A DNA stretch of 64,000 nt. Origin: Pseudomonas fluorescens (GTDB lineage: Bacteria > Pseudomonadota > Gammaproteobacteria > Pseudomonadales > Pseudomonadaceae). The notes below the pieces were generated by a model. The model saw only the letters and a list, made by a program, of their open reading frames with translations, was not told where the DNA came from and ran no database searches. Shown here piece after piece: positions 51,009-59,941 of the stretch; position 1 is the stretch's first letter; each line of letters starts with the position of its first letter. A program made the position numbers and the translations under genes. The stretch spans positions 4,704,501 through 4,768,500 of the forward strand of contig NZ_CP012831.1 in assembly GCF_001307275.1 (NCBI RefSeq), in the 5' to 3' direction.

Positions 51009-51443
51009 ATGCCGAACAAAGCACTTCGTATCCTGATTGCCGACCCACAACAGACCTATCGAATCGTGCTGGAGCGTCTGTTCAACCAACAGGGCTACCA
51101 CCGGATTGTCCCCGTGAGCCATTTGCAGGAACTGCTCACGCTGGTGGAGTACGGCAGCGAGCCGTTCGACCTGATTGTCGTCAACGGGGCGTTGGCGGAC
51201 GGGGCGTTGGACCTGCACGATTTTGTGATCTACAACCCGCAGATTCGTCACGGGATGATCTACAACGCGCAACCGGCCAGTCAGTCGCCGGTGCCTGTGG
51301 CGCGTCGATCGAACGTGCATCTGAGCCAGGCGCCACTGCCTGATCTCGCGTCACTGCGACGCCTGATGGAACGGGTCGATCCTCCTATCCATGAGCCGTT
51401 GCAACCGTGGGTTCGCCCCCTCAGGCAGGGTCATGGACGCTGA
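51009..51443 (+). CDS. Degenerate stand-alone receiver-domain protein
   Basis: This 144-residue protein begins LRILIADPQQTYRIVLERLF, a CheY-like beta1-alpha1. The usual phospho-acceptor aspartate position reads Asn59 (FDLIVVNGA), and only one of the two acidic beta1 residues (D12) is present. The C-terminal 45 residues are Pro/Arg-rich with no DNA-binding motif. The ATG has GGAAAG upstream. It lies between a hybrid kinase and a LuxR-type regulator, so it may bind or titrate a partner without being phosphorylated. The family is recognisable; the function is not established. Confidence 0.75.
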   Translation: MPNKALRILIADPQQTYRIVLERLFNQQGYHRIVPVSHLQELLTLVEYGSEPFDLIVVNGALADGALDLHDFVIYNPQIRHGMIYNAQPASQSPVPVARRSNVHLSQAPLPDLASLRRLMERVDPPIHEPLQPWVRPLRQGHGR

Positions 51444-51557
51444 ACCAGACCGTTGGTCCGCACTGTCAGGTTTGACAGGTGGCAGGGCCTGGCACTTGTG
51501 CAAGAGTCCGGTGCGGTCATGGCACCGGTGCCGTTTGTATTGTTTTGGGGAGCTGCC

Positions 51558-52172
51558 TTGAAAGACGTGTTGATCGTGGATGACCACCCTGTCATTAGAG
51601 GGGCGCTGCGGCTCATTTGCCAGAATGAGGCGTTCACCCACATCCGGGACGCCAGCGGCGCGGCCGATGCCCGGGGCATCATCAAGGAGAGTGCGCCAGA
51701 CCTGGTGATCCTGGATTTGGTGATGAACGGCTTCGATGGCCTGGACCTGCTGGTCTGGATCATGGCCCAGTTTCCTGAATGCAGCGTGCTGGTGTTCACG
51801 TCCCAGGATGCGCAGCACTTCTGCAACCGCTGCATCTCGGCTGGGGCCCGGGGTTTTGTGACCAAGAAAAGCGACCTCAAGGAACTGACCAAGGCCATCC
51901 AGGCGTTGAAGTCCGGTTATGCCTATTTCCCCCAGATGCCCGTCAGGCTGGATTTCCAGCAACGCAGCGAACAGCAAGCCCTGGAAAGCCTCTCCACCCG
52001 CGAACTGTCCATCTTGCGCATGCTGGCCATGGGCATGCGTGGCAAGGACATCGCTGAAAGCCTGTTCCTGAGTCCAAAAACCGTCAGCACCTACAAGAGC
52101 CGTCTGTTGGAAAAGCTGGGGCTGCAATCCTTGGTGGGGTTGTCGGAGTTTGCCAAGCGCAATCACCTTTGA
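51558..52172 (+). CDS. LuxR/NarL-type response regulator (EvgA/BvgA-like)
   Basis: This 204-residue protein has a receiver with VDD at the start and acceptor D53 (LVILDLVMNG), and a C-terminal GerE-type helix-turn-helix (LSTRELSILRMLAMGMRGKDIAESLFLS and KTVSTYKSRLLEKLGL in succession). I chose a TTG start because KDVLIVDDHPV is the usual receiver N-terminus and GGGGAG lies directly upstream; an ATG 105 bp earlier adds a non-conserved tail. It is the likely DNA-binding output of the hybrid kinase two genes upstream. Confidence 0.88.
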   Translation: MKDVLIVDDHPVIRGALRLICQNEAFTHIRDASGAADARGIIKESAPDLVILDLVMNGFDGLDLLVWIMAQFPECSVLVFTSQDAQHFCNRCISAGARGFVTKKSDLKELTKAIQALKSGYAYFPQMPVRLDFQQRSEQQALESLSTRELSILRMLAMGMRGKDIAESLFLSPKTVSTYKSRLLEKLGLQSLVGLSEFAKRNHL

Positions 52173-52190
52173 ATGAGTGACACCCAACCC

Positions 52191-52281
52191 TGTGGGAGCG
52201 AGCTTGCTCGCGATGGCGTTGGCACATCCAACACTTATGCAAGCTTGAACCACGGCTATCGCGAGCAAGCTCGCTCCCACA
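52191..52281. repeat. REPIN after the response regulator
   Basis: A standard inverted REP pair, 18 bp after the regulator stop codon. Confidence 0.92.
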
Positions 52282-52399
52282 GGTTCTTGATCGTTCTCCA
52301 AATGGAACGCTAAGGCCGGTTTTTGCCGTCTAGTGCTTCAAGGGTGTGGGTTTTAAGCTGTGTCCATCAAATCGCAGTACCTGATTTTGGAGACACAGC

Positions 52400-53266
52400 A
52401 TGAAAAACATCATTGGCCTCTACACCAGCCCGCGGCCTCATTGGGTCGGCGACGGGTTCCAGGTGCGCACGCTGTTTTCCTACGACAACCTGGGCAAGCA
52501 CATCAGCCCGTTCCTGCTACTGGACCACGCCGCCCCCACCGAATTCACGCCGACCAGCGAGCGTCGCGGCGTCGGCCAGCACCCCCATCGTGGGTTCGAA
52601 ACCGTGACCATCGTCTACCAGGGCGAACTGGAACACCGTGACTCCACCGGCAGCGGCGGCAAGATCGGTCCCGGCGATGTGCAATGGATGACCGCCGCTT
52701 CCGGCATCATCCACGAAGAGTTCCACTCCGAAGCGTTTGCCCGCCAGGGCGGGTTCATGGAAATGGTCCAACTGTGGGTCAACCTGCCCGCCAAGGACAA
52801 GATGGCCCCGGCCGGCTACCAGACGCTCCTCAAGGGCGACATTCCGAACATCGCCCTGAAGGACGACGCCGGCAGCCTGCGCCTGATCGCCGGAAGTTTC
52901 GAAGGGCATCAAGGCCCGGCACGGACCTTCACCCCCATCGACGTTTGGGACATCCGCTTGAATGCCGGGAAAACCCTCACCCTTGACCTGCACGAAGGCC
53001 ACAACACCGCCTTGGTGGTGCTGCGGGGCTCGGTCCAGGCCAATGGCCGCGAACGGGTCGAGGCCGGGCAGATGGCCCTGTTCGACCGGGCCGGCGACCA
53101 ATTGAGCCTGCAAGCCAATAACGACGCGGTGGTGTTGCTGCTCAGTGGCGAGCCGATCGACGAACCCATCGTGGGCCATGGTCCGTTCGTGATGAACAGC
53201 GAACAGGAAATCCACCAGGCCTTCAATGATTTCCACTCCGGGCGCTTTGGCCGGATGGACGATTGA
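52400..53266 (+). CDS. Pirin family protein
   Basis: This 288-residue bicupin has the pirin N-terminal metal-site region (GVGQHPHRGFETVTIVYQGE, about 53-72) with HxHxGFE, a further conserved histidine in ASGIIHEEFHS, and a C-terminal pirin domain (FTPIDVWDIRLNAGK onwards). Related bacterial pirins bind a metal ion, and some act as quercetin dioxygenases, but the substrate here is not known. It is cytoplasmic with no signal peptide and appears monocistronic between two REPINs. Confidence 0.9.
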   Translation: MKNIIGLYTSPRPHWVGDGFQVRTLFSYDNLGKHISPFLLLDHAAPTEFTPTSERRGVGQHPHRGFETVTIVYQGELEHRDSTGSGGKIGPGDVQWMTAASGIIHEEFHSEAFARQGGFMEMVQLWVNLPAKDKMAPAGYQTLLKGDIPNIALKDDAGSLRLIAGSFEGHQGPARTFTPIDVWDIRLNAGKTLTLDLHEGHNTALVVLRGSVQANGRERVEAGQMALFDRAGDQLSLQANNDAVVLLLSGEPIDEPIVGHGPFVMNSEQEIHQAFNDFHSGRFGRMDD

Positions 53267-53302
53267 ACGCGAAACCGACAGTCGCGCAGCACCTACACCC
53301 AC

Positions 53303-53391
53303 TGTGGGAGCGAGCTTGCTCGCGATAGCGGTCTGATAGTCAATGCCCCCTTGACTGACACACCGCTATCGCGAGCAAGCTCGCTCCCACA
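53303..53391. repeat. REPIN after the pirin gene
   Basis: A standard inverted REP pair with core AGCGGTCTGATAGTCAATGC. It is almost identical over its whole length to 55555-55643. Confidence 0.93.
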
Positions 53392-53468
53392 TGGGGATCT
53401 GCGGGGGATCTCTACAGCGTGTTCAAACTGTGCCAATCTTCGCCAATCGCCCTCCTGGAGCTGTCCCG

Positions 53469-54911
53469 ATGCTGTTTCTGATCTCCGAGCACCCGCTGCT
53501 CTGTGCCCTGGCGCTGCTGGTGCTCGACCTACTGATGTGGCATCTGGTCAGTGCGGATCGGATCTATTGGAAAGTCGGCGCAAGGCTGGTGATTTTTTCG
53601 TTGTTCAGCGTGCTGCTGTTCAATGAAGGTCTGAACCCCATGGTCCCGGCGCAGTGGGTCGAGGATGTGCCGCGACACTTGGCCGCTACTGGTTTGCAGA
53701 TCACTTGGTGGCTGTTCGCCGCGCGAACCCTCACGGTGCTGATCGTGGCGGCGATGATGCAACGGGTCGGCCACACCGGGCGGTTGTTGCAGGATTTGCT
53801 CGGCGCGGTGATTTTCCTGATCGCTGTCATCGCGGCACTGGCCTACGTGCTGGATTTACCGGTCAAGGGTGTGCTGGCCACGTCCGGCGCGATGGCGATC
53901 ATCGTCGGCCTGGCCTTGCAGAGCACCCTCAGCGACGTGTTCTCCGGAATCGTGCTCAACACCACCAAGCCCTATCAGCTCGATGATTGGATTTCCATCG
54001 ACGGCACTGAAGGCCGGGTCACCGACATCGATTGGCGGGCCACGCGCTTGCAGACCGCCCAGGGCAGCATGGCGGTGATTCCCAACTCGTTGGCGGCCAA
54101 GGCCAAGGTCATCAACTTCAGTCGCCCCAGCGATGTCCATGGCCTGTCCATCAGCATCCAGGTCAGCCCGCATGCGCGGCCACAAACCGTGATCGATGCG
54201 TTGGAGCGGGCCATGATCGGCTGTCGTTCCCTGCTCGCCACCCCGGCACCCAGCGTCGCGCTCAAGAGCAGCGGCAGTGGCGGGGCGGAGTATGAAGTCA
54301 GCGGGTTCGTCGCCTCCATGGCCCTGAAACGCACGGTGCGCAACCAGTTGTTCGACCTGGCGTTCCGGCATTTGCAGGCGTCGGGCGTGAGCCTGCTGTC
54401 CACCAGTGAAAGCGCCACGCCCCAGGCGGTGTCGCGGCCCCGGGCATTGCTGGAAAGCTCGAGCATTTTCTCCACCCTGCGCCAGGATGAGAAAGACACC
54501 TTCAGCCAGAACATGACCCTGCAAACTTTCCGCGCCGGCGATGTGATCCTGGCGGCGGGGGAGGTCAGCGATCATCTGTTCATCATCGAGTCAGGGGTGG
54601 TCAGTGTCACCCTGATGCGCAACGGCCAGCCACTCGAGGGCGGACGCATGGGGCCGGGGGAAGTGATCGGCGAAGCCGGGATCGTCGCGGATCAGGCGGC
54701 CCTGGCGACTTTTTCCGCCAAAACGTTCTGCACCCTGTACCGCATCGAAAACAGCTACCTCAAGCCGTGCCTCGAGGCCCGTCGCGACATCAACGATGCG
54801 ATGAAAAACCTGCTGGACGTGCGCATGCACCTGGCCCAGAACCTCACCCGCGACCTGCCCAAGCCCGTCGCCAAGAAGCGCTTCCTGCAGTGGCTGCGCA
54901 GCCGGGCCTGA
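53469..54911 (+). CDS. MscS-family channel with C-terminal cyclic-nucleotide-binding domain
   Basis: This 480-residue inner-membrane protein has four N-terminal helices. The pore-lining MscS helix (GVLATSGAMAIIVGLALQSTLSDVFSG) and beta domain (IDGTEGRVTDIDWRATRL, VIPNSLAAKAKVINFS) follow. The last 150 residues form a CAP-like cNMP-binding domain (FSTLRQDEKDTFSQNMTLQTF; GPGEVIGEAGIVADQAALATF). Related bCNG channels are gated by cyclic nucleotides and respond little to tension. GGAG precedes the chosen ATG. Whether the phosphate cassette still binds cAMP or cGMP is not clear, since the usual Arg after GE is not obvious. Confidence 0.9.
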   Translation: MLFLISEHPLLCALALLVLDLLMWHLVSADRIYWKVGARLVIFSLFSVLLFNEGLNPMVPAQWVEDVPRHLAATGLQITWWLFAARTLTVLIVAAMMQRVGHTGRLLQDLLGAVIFLIAVIAALAYVLDLPVKGVLATSGAMAIIVGLALQSTLSDVFSGIVLNTTKPYQLDDWISIDGTEGRVTDIDWRATRLQTAQGSMAVIPNSLAAKAKVINFSRPSDVHGLSISIQVSPHARPQTVIDALERAMIGCRSLLATPAPSVALKSSGSGGAEYEVSGFVASMALKRTVRNQLFDLAFRHLQASGVSLLSTSESATPQAVSRPRALLESSSIFSTLRQDEKDTFSQNMTLQTFRAGDVILAAGEVSDHLFIIESGVVSVTLMRNGQPLEGGRMGPGEVIGEAGIVADQAALATFSAKTFCTLYRIENSYLKPCLEARRDINDAMKNLLDVRMHLAQNLTRDLPKPVAKKRFLQWLRSRA

Positions 54912-55091
54912 AGCCTATCTTGAAGTCCCCATGTCCCTTGTGGCGCCCTCGCCACAAGCGCCTCCAGCCCTCCTTCAGGTAAACCCCGACGCGTTCCCCA
55001 TTGGCCACCCGAACTTCCCAACAATTGGCTATTTGTACCGCGCCACTGCACGGCTAACGTAGCGCTACACCTCATTGTTCTGGAGTTCACC

Positions 55092-55532
55092 ATGCAACCG
55101 CGTATCGATTTCTACACCGCGTCCCCTGACGCTTTCAAAGCCATGCTGGCCCTGGAAAACGCCGCTTCGAACCTGGGCCTGGAGAAGTCCCTGCTGGAGC
55201 TGGTCAAGTTGCGCTCCTCGCAGATCAACGGCTGCGCTTTCTGCATCGACATGCACACCGCCGATGCCCGCAAGGGCGGCGAGACCGAACGTCGCCTGTA
55301 CGCCGTGACCGCCTGGCGCGAAGCGCCGTTCTTCACCGGCCGCGAACGCGCCGCACTGGCCTGGACCGAAGCCCTGACCCGCCTGAGCGACACCCACGCG
55401 CCGGACGCCGACTATGCCCTGCTGAGCGAGCATTTCAGCCCCAAGGAAATGGTCGACCTGACCGTGGCGATCAACGCCATCAATGGCTGGAACCGCTTGG
55501 CGGTGGGCTTTCGCAAGATGCCTGAGGCGTAG
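55092..55532 (+). CDS. AhpD-like carboxymuconolactone decarboxylase family protein
   Basis: This 146-residue all-helical protein has the peroxidase-type motif NGCAFCIDMHTADARKGG (CxxC with a following His), typical of alkylhydroperoxidase AhpD-core proteins. Such proteins reduce peroxides with a thiol partner, but the physiological substrate is unknown. It is cytoplasmic and transcribed alone; a REPIN follows directly. Confidence 0.92.
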   Translation: MQPRIDFYTASPDAFKAMLALENAASNLGLEKSLLELVKLRSSQINGCAFCIDMHTADARKGGETERRLYAVTAWREAPFFTGRERAALAWTEALTRLSDTHAPDADYALLSEHFSPKEMVDLTVAINAINGWNRLAVGFRKMPEA

Positions 55533-55554
55533 TCGGGCGAAGAAGAAAAAAACC

Positions 55555-55643
55555 TGTGGGAGCGAGCTTGCTCGCGATAGCGGTCTGATAGTCAATGCAC
55601 CCTTGACTGACACACCGCCATCGCGAGCAAGCTCGCTCCCACA
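55555..55643. repeat. REPIN after the AhpD-like gene
   Basis: Near-perfect copy of 53303-53391, about 2.25 kb away, including the variable core. Confidence 0.93.
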
Positions 55644-55704
55644 AAGGTTTATGCCTCAGTTTTAAAGCTTCGGACGACAGGCGCCGTAATAGGTTTGCTT
55701 CACA

Positions 55705-55727
55705 TGAATAGTAACCATTACTATTCA
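55705..55727. promoter_or_regulatory. Palindromic Fur-like box of fecIRA
   Basis: TGAATAGTAA-CCA-TTACTATTCA is a perfect 10 bp inverted repeat in GC-rich surroundings, about 25 bp before the fecI start. Its composition and position suit Fur repression. Confidence 0.72.
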
Positions 55728-55752
55728 CGCCCCGTTTCCACAGCGCGCCGCG

Positions 55753-56253
55753 ATGACCCCCAAGCTGCCCCGCAGACCCGGCTTTTTCGAGCATTACGAA
55801 GAGTTGATCGGCACCTGGACCCGTCGCCTGCGCAATCGCCAGCAGGCCGAGGACCTGGCCCATGACACCTTCGTGCGGGTGCTTGAGTCCGATTCGAGCG
55901 GAGTCGAGCAGCCACGGGCCTATTTGCATCAGACCGCGCGCAACATTGCAGTGGATGGCTATCGGCGCGAAGATCGACGGGGGGCCATGGAAGAGGCTGT
56001 CATCGACCCTGGTCAGTCGTTTTCGGGCGACCCGGAGCACTTCATGCACGCGATCCAACTGGCGGACTCCATCGAGCGGGCGCTTGCCGAGCTGCCGGCC
56101 AACTGCCGCACGGTGTTCGTCTGGCAGAAGATCGAAGGCCTGACCCAGGCGGAAATCGCCGAGCGCCTGGGCCTGTCAAAAAACATGGTGGAAAAGTATA
56201 TGATCCGCACCCTGCGGCATCTGCGCGATCGCCTGGACGGACCAGGCCAATGA
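55753..56253 (+). CDS. fecI: ECF sigma factor FecI
   Basis: This 166-residue FecI-type sigma factor has region 2 RLRNRQQAEDLAHDTFVRVLES and region 4 ALAELPANCRTVFVWQKIEG plus LTQAEIAERLGLSKNMVEKY. It should direct transcription of the downstream receptor when ferric citrate is sensed. It heads a fecI-fecR-fecA cluster behind a palindromic Fur-like box. It is paralogous to fpvI at 45197 and much more conventional in context. Confidence 0.92.
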   Translation: MTPKLPRRPGFFEHYEELIGTWTRRLRNRQQAEDLAHDTFVRVLESDSSGVEQPRAYLHQTARNIAVDGYRREDRRGAMEEAVIDPGQSFSGDPEHFMHAIQLADSIERALAELPANCRTVFVWQKIEGLTQAEIAERLGLSKNMVEKYMIRTLRHLRDRLDGPGQ

Positions 56254-56290
56254 TCCGTCGTCCTCTTCCACCTGAGCCACAGGACCTTCC

Positions 56291-57274
56291 ATGATGGATA
56301 GCCGTGAATGCCCGTGCGGGCAGGACAGGGTTCGCGACGCGGCGGCGCAATGGTTCGTGCGTTTGCAAGCGCCCGCCATGAGTGTCGAGGAGCGCCAGCG
56401 TTTCGAAGCCTGGCTGGACGAACATGCCAACCACCGTGACGAAATTCAATTGCTCCAGGGGATCTGGAGCGCCACGGACCTGCTGCCCAAGGAACGCCTG
56501 CGAGCGCTGTGCGAACCTCCCGCCGAACGGCCCAAGCGTCGGCCGCTGCTGCGCTACGCCGTCGCCGCCGGACTGTTCGCGGTGGCGCTGGGGTTGGGGC
56601 TGTTCAGCGGTTTGAGTTCTTCCACCGACTACAGCGGCGAATATGCCACCGCCCTTGGCGAGCGTCGGCATATCGCCTTGCCGGACGGTTCGGTGATCGA
56701 CCTCAACAGCCGCAGCCGGGTGCGTATTCAATTCGCACACCGTCAGCGCCGGGTGGAACTGGTCGAGGGCGAGGCCCTGTTCAGCGTCGAACACGATGCT
56801 GGCCGGCCATTCACCGTCGATGCGGGCAACGGCCAGGTGACGGTGACCGGGACGCGCTTCGATGTGCGCCGCGATGCCGACAAGACCCGGGTGGCGGTGG
56901 CGCAGGGCAGCGTCAAGGTCCAGGGCCGCGCCGCGCCCCCGGCTCAGTCGGTCAGCCTGACAGCGGGCCTCGGCACCCAGATCGATGCCCAGGGCAAAGT
57001 CGCCACGCCTTACGCGGTCAACATCGAGGCGCTCACCGCCTGGCGCCATGGCAAGCTGGTGTTCAACGACGCGCCGCTCAAGGAGGTGGCTGAAGAAGTC
57101 TCTCGTTATCGCACCCAGCCCCTGCGGGTCGGTAGCGCGGCGGTGGGCAACCTGCGCCTGACCAGCGTGTTTCGCGCCGACGACCCCGAGGCGCTGCTCA
57201 AGGCGCTGCCGAACATCCTGCCGGTGGCCGTGCGTAACCTGGATGACGGCAGCCAGGAAATAATCGCACGATAG
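56291..57274 (+). CDS. fecR: Anti-sigma factor FecR
   Basis: This 327-residue inner-membrane protein has a cytoplasmic DUF4880 N-terminus (QWFVRLQAPAMSVEERQRFE, FEAWLDEHANHRDE), one membrane helix (YAVAAGLFAVALGLGLFSGL, about 93-112) and a periplasmic FecR domain (VIDLNSRSRVRIQF; VTVTGTRFDVRRD) with a C-terminal STN-like tail. It passes the signal from the FecA N-terminal domain to FecI. It starts 37 bp after fecI, and two ATG codons in a row mark the start. Confidence 0.93.
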   Translation: MMDSRECPCGQDRVRDAAAQWFVRLQAPAMSVEERQRFEAWLDEHANHRDEIQLLQGIWSATDLLPKERLRALCEPPAERPKRRPLLRYAVAAGLFAVALGLGLFSGLSSSTDYSGEYATALGERRHIALPDGSVIDLNSRSRVRIQFAHRQRRVELVEGEALFSVEHDAGRPFTVDAGNGQVTVTGTRFDVRRDADKTRVAVAQGSVKVQGRAAPPAQSVSLTAGLGTQIDAQGKVATPYAVNIEALTAWRHGKLVFNDAPLKEVAEEVSRYRTQPLRVGSAAVGNLRLTSVFRADDPEALLKALPNILPVAVRNLDDGSQEIIAR

Positions 57275-57371
57275 ATTCAGGTTTTTTCCGAGTTCTTCGT
57301 CTTCTTGTCCAACTGCAACTGGTTTGCATTAACAGACGCGTATTCTTGCGATCAACAGGACAAGGTTCGAC

Positions 57372-59810
57372 GTGAAAACAACCGCCAAAAACAACAACCG
57401 TACCCACGTGCGCTGGCTGCCCCTGGCCCTGACCCTGGCGGTCAGCGCCGCTGTGCCCCAGGCGTTCGCCGATCAGGCCGCCACCGCTATTCACATCCAG
57501 GCGCAACCGTTGGGGCAAGCCTTGACCCAGCTCGCCCAGCAGACCGCGTTGCAGGTGTTCTTCAGCGCCGAATCGGTGGCCGGCAAACAAGCGCCGGCGG
57601 TGGACGGCAACTTGTCCCCGGAAGCGGCCTTGCGCCAATTGCTGCAGGGCAGCGGCCTGCAGTACCAGATCGATAAGGGTTCGGTGACCGTGTCGCCAGC
57701 ACCTTCGGCGTCCAACGCCGGCCCGCTGGAGCTGGGGGCGACTGAAATCCAGGTGGTCGGTGACTGGCTCGGCGATGCCAACGCCGAAGTGGTGCAGAAC
57801 CACCCCGGTGCGCGTACGGTGATCCGCCGCCAAGCGATGTTGGAGCAGGGCGCCATGAACCTCGGCGACGTGCTGCGGCGGGTGCCGGGGGTGCAGGTGC
57901 AAGACGCCAACGGCACCGGCGGCAGCGATATTTCCCTGAACGTCGGCGTACGTGGCCTGACCTCGCGCTTGTCGCCGCGCTCCACGGTGTTGATCGACGG
58001 CGTACCGGCAGCGTTCGCGCCCTATGGCCAGCCGCAACTGTCCATGGCGCCGATTGCCCTGGGCAACCTGGACAGCATCGACGTGGTGCGTGGCGCAGGC
58101 TCGGTGCGCTACGGGCCGCAGAACGTTGGTGGGGTGATCAATTTCGTGACCCGTGCCATTCCGCAGAAAGCCACCGGTGAAATCGGCACCACCCTGGAAA
58201 CCTCCCAGCGCGGCGGCTGGAAGCACATCGACACGGCCTTCCTTGGCGGCACCGCTGACAACGGCCTGGGCGTGGCACTGTTGTATTCGGGCGTCAACGG
58301 TAACGGGTATCGCCAGAGCAACAACGGCAACGACATCGACGACGTGATTCTCAAGACCCATTGGGCGCCGACCGATGTCGACGACTTCTCGCTGAATTTC
58401 CACTACTACGACGCCAAGGCCGACATGCCCGGCGGCCTGACCCAGGCCCAGTACGACGCGGACCCGTACCAGTCCGACCGCGACTGGGACAACTTCAGTG
58501 GCCGGCGCAAGGATGTGTCGTTCAAGTGGATCCGCGAGATCAATGAGCGCACCCGGGCCGAAGTGCTGACCTATTACTCCGACAGCTACCGGGGCAGCAC
58601 CATCGCCTCCCGGGACCAGCGCAACCTGGTGTCCTACCCGCGCACCTATTACACCTTCGGCATCGAACCCCGGGTGTCCCACGTGTTCGACCTGGGCCCC
58701 ACCACCCAGGAAGCCAGTGTCGGTTATCGTTACCTCAAGGAAGGCATGCACGAAGAGGCCAGCCGCCTGGCGTTGCGTAATAACGAACCGGTGGTGCGTC
58801 CGGGGGCCGATGGCCACGTCTACCAGGACCGTACCGGCGGCACTGAAGCCCACGCGGTGTATATCGATGACAAGATCGATGTCGGCCAGTGGACCATCAC
58901 CCCGGGCATCCGCTTCGAAAGCATCAGCACCGAATGGCACGACCGCCCGGTACTCGACACCGCCGGCCGCCCCGTGCAGGAGAAACGTCGCAGCATCGAC
59001 AGCAACGAACCGCTGCCGGCCCTGAGTGTGATGTATCACCTGTCCGATGCCTGGAAGCTGTTCGCCAACTACGAGACCTCGTTCGGCAGCCTGCAATACT
59101 TCCAGCTCGGCCAGGGCGGCGACGGCAACAACACCGCCAATGGCCTGAGCCCGGAGAAAGCCAAGACCTACGAGATCGGCACGCGTTACAACGATGACGT
59201 GTGGGGCGGGGAAGTGACGCTGTTCTACATCGACTTCGACGACGAACTGCAATACATCAGCAACGACGTGGGTTGGACCAACATGGGCGCGACCAAGCAC
59301 CAGGGGCTGGAGGCTTCGGTGCACTACGACATGGCTGCGCTCGACCCACGCCTCGAAGGCCTCACCGCCAACGCCGGTTTCACCTACACCCGCGCGACTT
59401 ACGAAGGCGAGATCCCGAGCTTCAAGGGCCGCGACCTGCCGTTCTATTCCCGCCAGGTGGCCAACCTGGGCCTGCGTTACGAGGTCAATCGCTGGACCTA
59501 CAACCTCGACGCCTTTGCCCAGTCCAAGCAGCGCTCACCGGGCAACAACGTGAACGCCGATGGCAGCTTCAGCGGCGACTACATCACCGATGGCACCGCC
59601 GATGGGCAGTACGGCGACATGCCGGGCTACGTGCTCTGGAACGTGCGCGCCGGCTATGCTTTCGGTGCACAGCTGTCGAACCTGAAAGTCGGCGCCGGGG
59701 TGAAAAACCTGTTCGATCACCAGTACTACACCCGTTCCAGCGACAACAACTCGGGCATTTACGTCGGCGCACCGCGTACGTTCTTTGTGCAGGCGAGTGT
59801 GGGGTTCTGA
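57372..59810 (+). CDS. fecA: Ferric citrate TonB-dependent receptor FecA
   Basis: This 812-residue outer-membrane receptor has a signal peptide (to about 35), an STN signalling domain (IQAQPLGQALTQLAQQTALQ), a plug (DVLRRVPGVQVQDANGTGG; VVRGAGSVRYGPQNVGGVIN) and a beta-barrel ending ASVGF. Long stretches match E. coli FecA as I remember it (GTADNGLGVALLYSG, KADMPGGLTQAQYDAD, DDKIDVGQWTITPGIRFE), so ferric dicitrate is the likely ligand. Translation starts at GTG. It lies 97 bp after fecR, and the signalling domain fits FecIR control. Confidence 0.93.
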   Translation: MKTTAKNNNRTHVRWLPLALTLAVSAAVPQAFADQAATAIHIQAQPLGQALTQLAQQTALQVFFSAESVAGKQAPAVDGNLSPEAALRQLLQGSGLQYQIDKGSVTVSPAPSASNAGPLELGATEIQVVGDWLGDANAEVVQNHPGARTVIRRQAMLEQGAMNLGDVLRRVPGVQVQDANGTGGSDISLNVGVRGLTSRLSPRSTVLIDGVPAAFAPYGQPQLSMAPIALGNLDSIDVVRGAGSVRYGPQNVGGVINFVTRAIPQKATGEIGTTLETSQRGGWKHIDTAFLGGTADNGLGVALLYSGVNGNGYRQSNNGNDIDDVILKTHWAPTDVDDFSLNFHYYDAKADMPGGLTQAQYDADPYQSDRDWDNFSGRRKDVSFKWIREINERTRAEVLTYYSDSYRGSTIASRDQRNLVSYPRTYYTFGIEPRVSHVFDLGPTTQEASVGYRYLKEGMHEEASRLALRNNEPVVRPGADGHVYQDRTGGTEAHAVYIDDKIDVGQWTITPGIRFESISTEWHDRPVLDTAGRPVQEKRRSIDSNEPLPALSVMYHLSDAWKLFANYETSFGSLQYFQLGQGGDGNNTANGLSPEKAKTYEIGTRYNDDVWGGEVTLFYIDFDDELQYISNDVGWTNMGATKHQGLEASVHYDMAALDPRLEGLTANAGFTYTRATYEGEIPSFKGRDLPFYSRQVANLGLRYEVNRWTYNLDAFAQSKQRSPGNNVNADGSFSGDYITDGTADGQYGDMPGYVLWNVRAGYAFGAQLSNLKVGAGVKNLFDHQYYTRSSDNNSGIYVGAPRTFFVQASVGF

Positions 59811-59839
59811 TCGGGCCAAGGATTGAGTGAGCTTTACGC

Positions 59840-59926
59840 TGTGGGAGCAAAGCTTGCTCGCGATGCAGGCACCTCGGTCTCAAAAGGACCGCGTCATCTT
59901 CATCGCGGGCAAGCCTTGCTCCCACA
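59840..59926. repeat. REPIN between convergent fecA and MFS gene
   Basis: An inverted REP pair with variant arms (GCAAAGCTTGCTCGCG / CGCGGGCAAGCCTTGC). It occupies most of the 131 bp convergent gap. Confidence 0.9.
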
Positions 59927-59941
59927 AGGTCTGTAGAGAAT

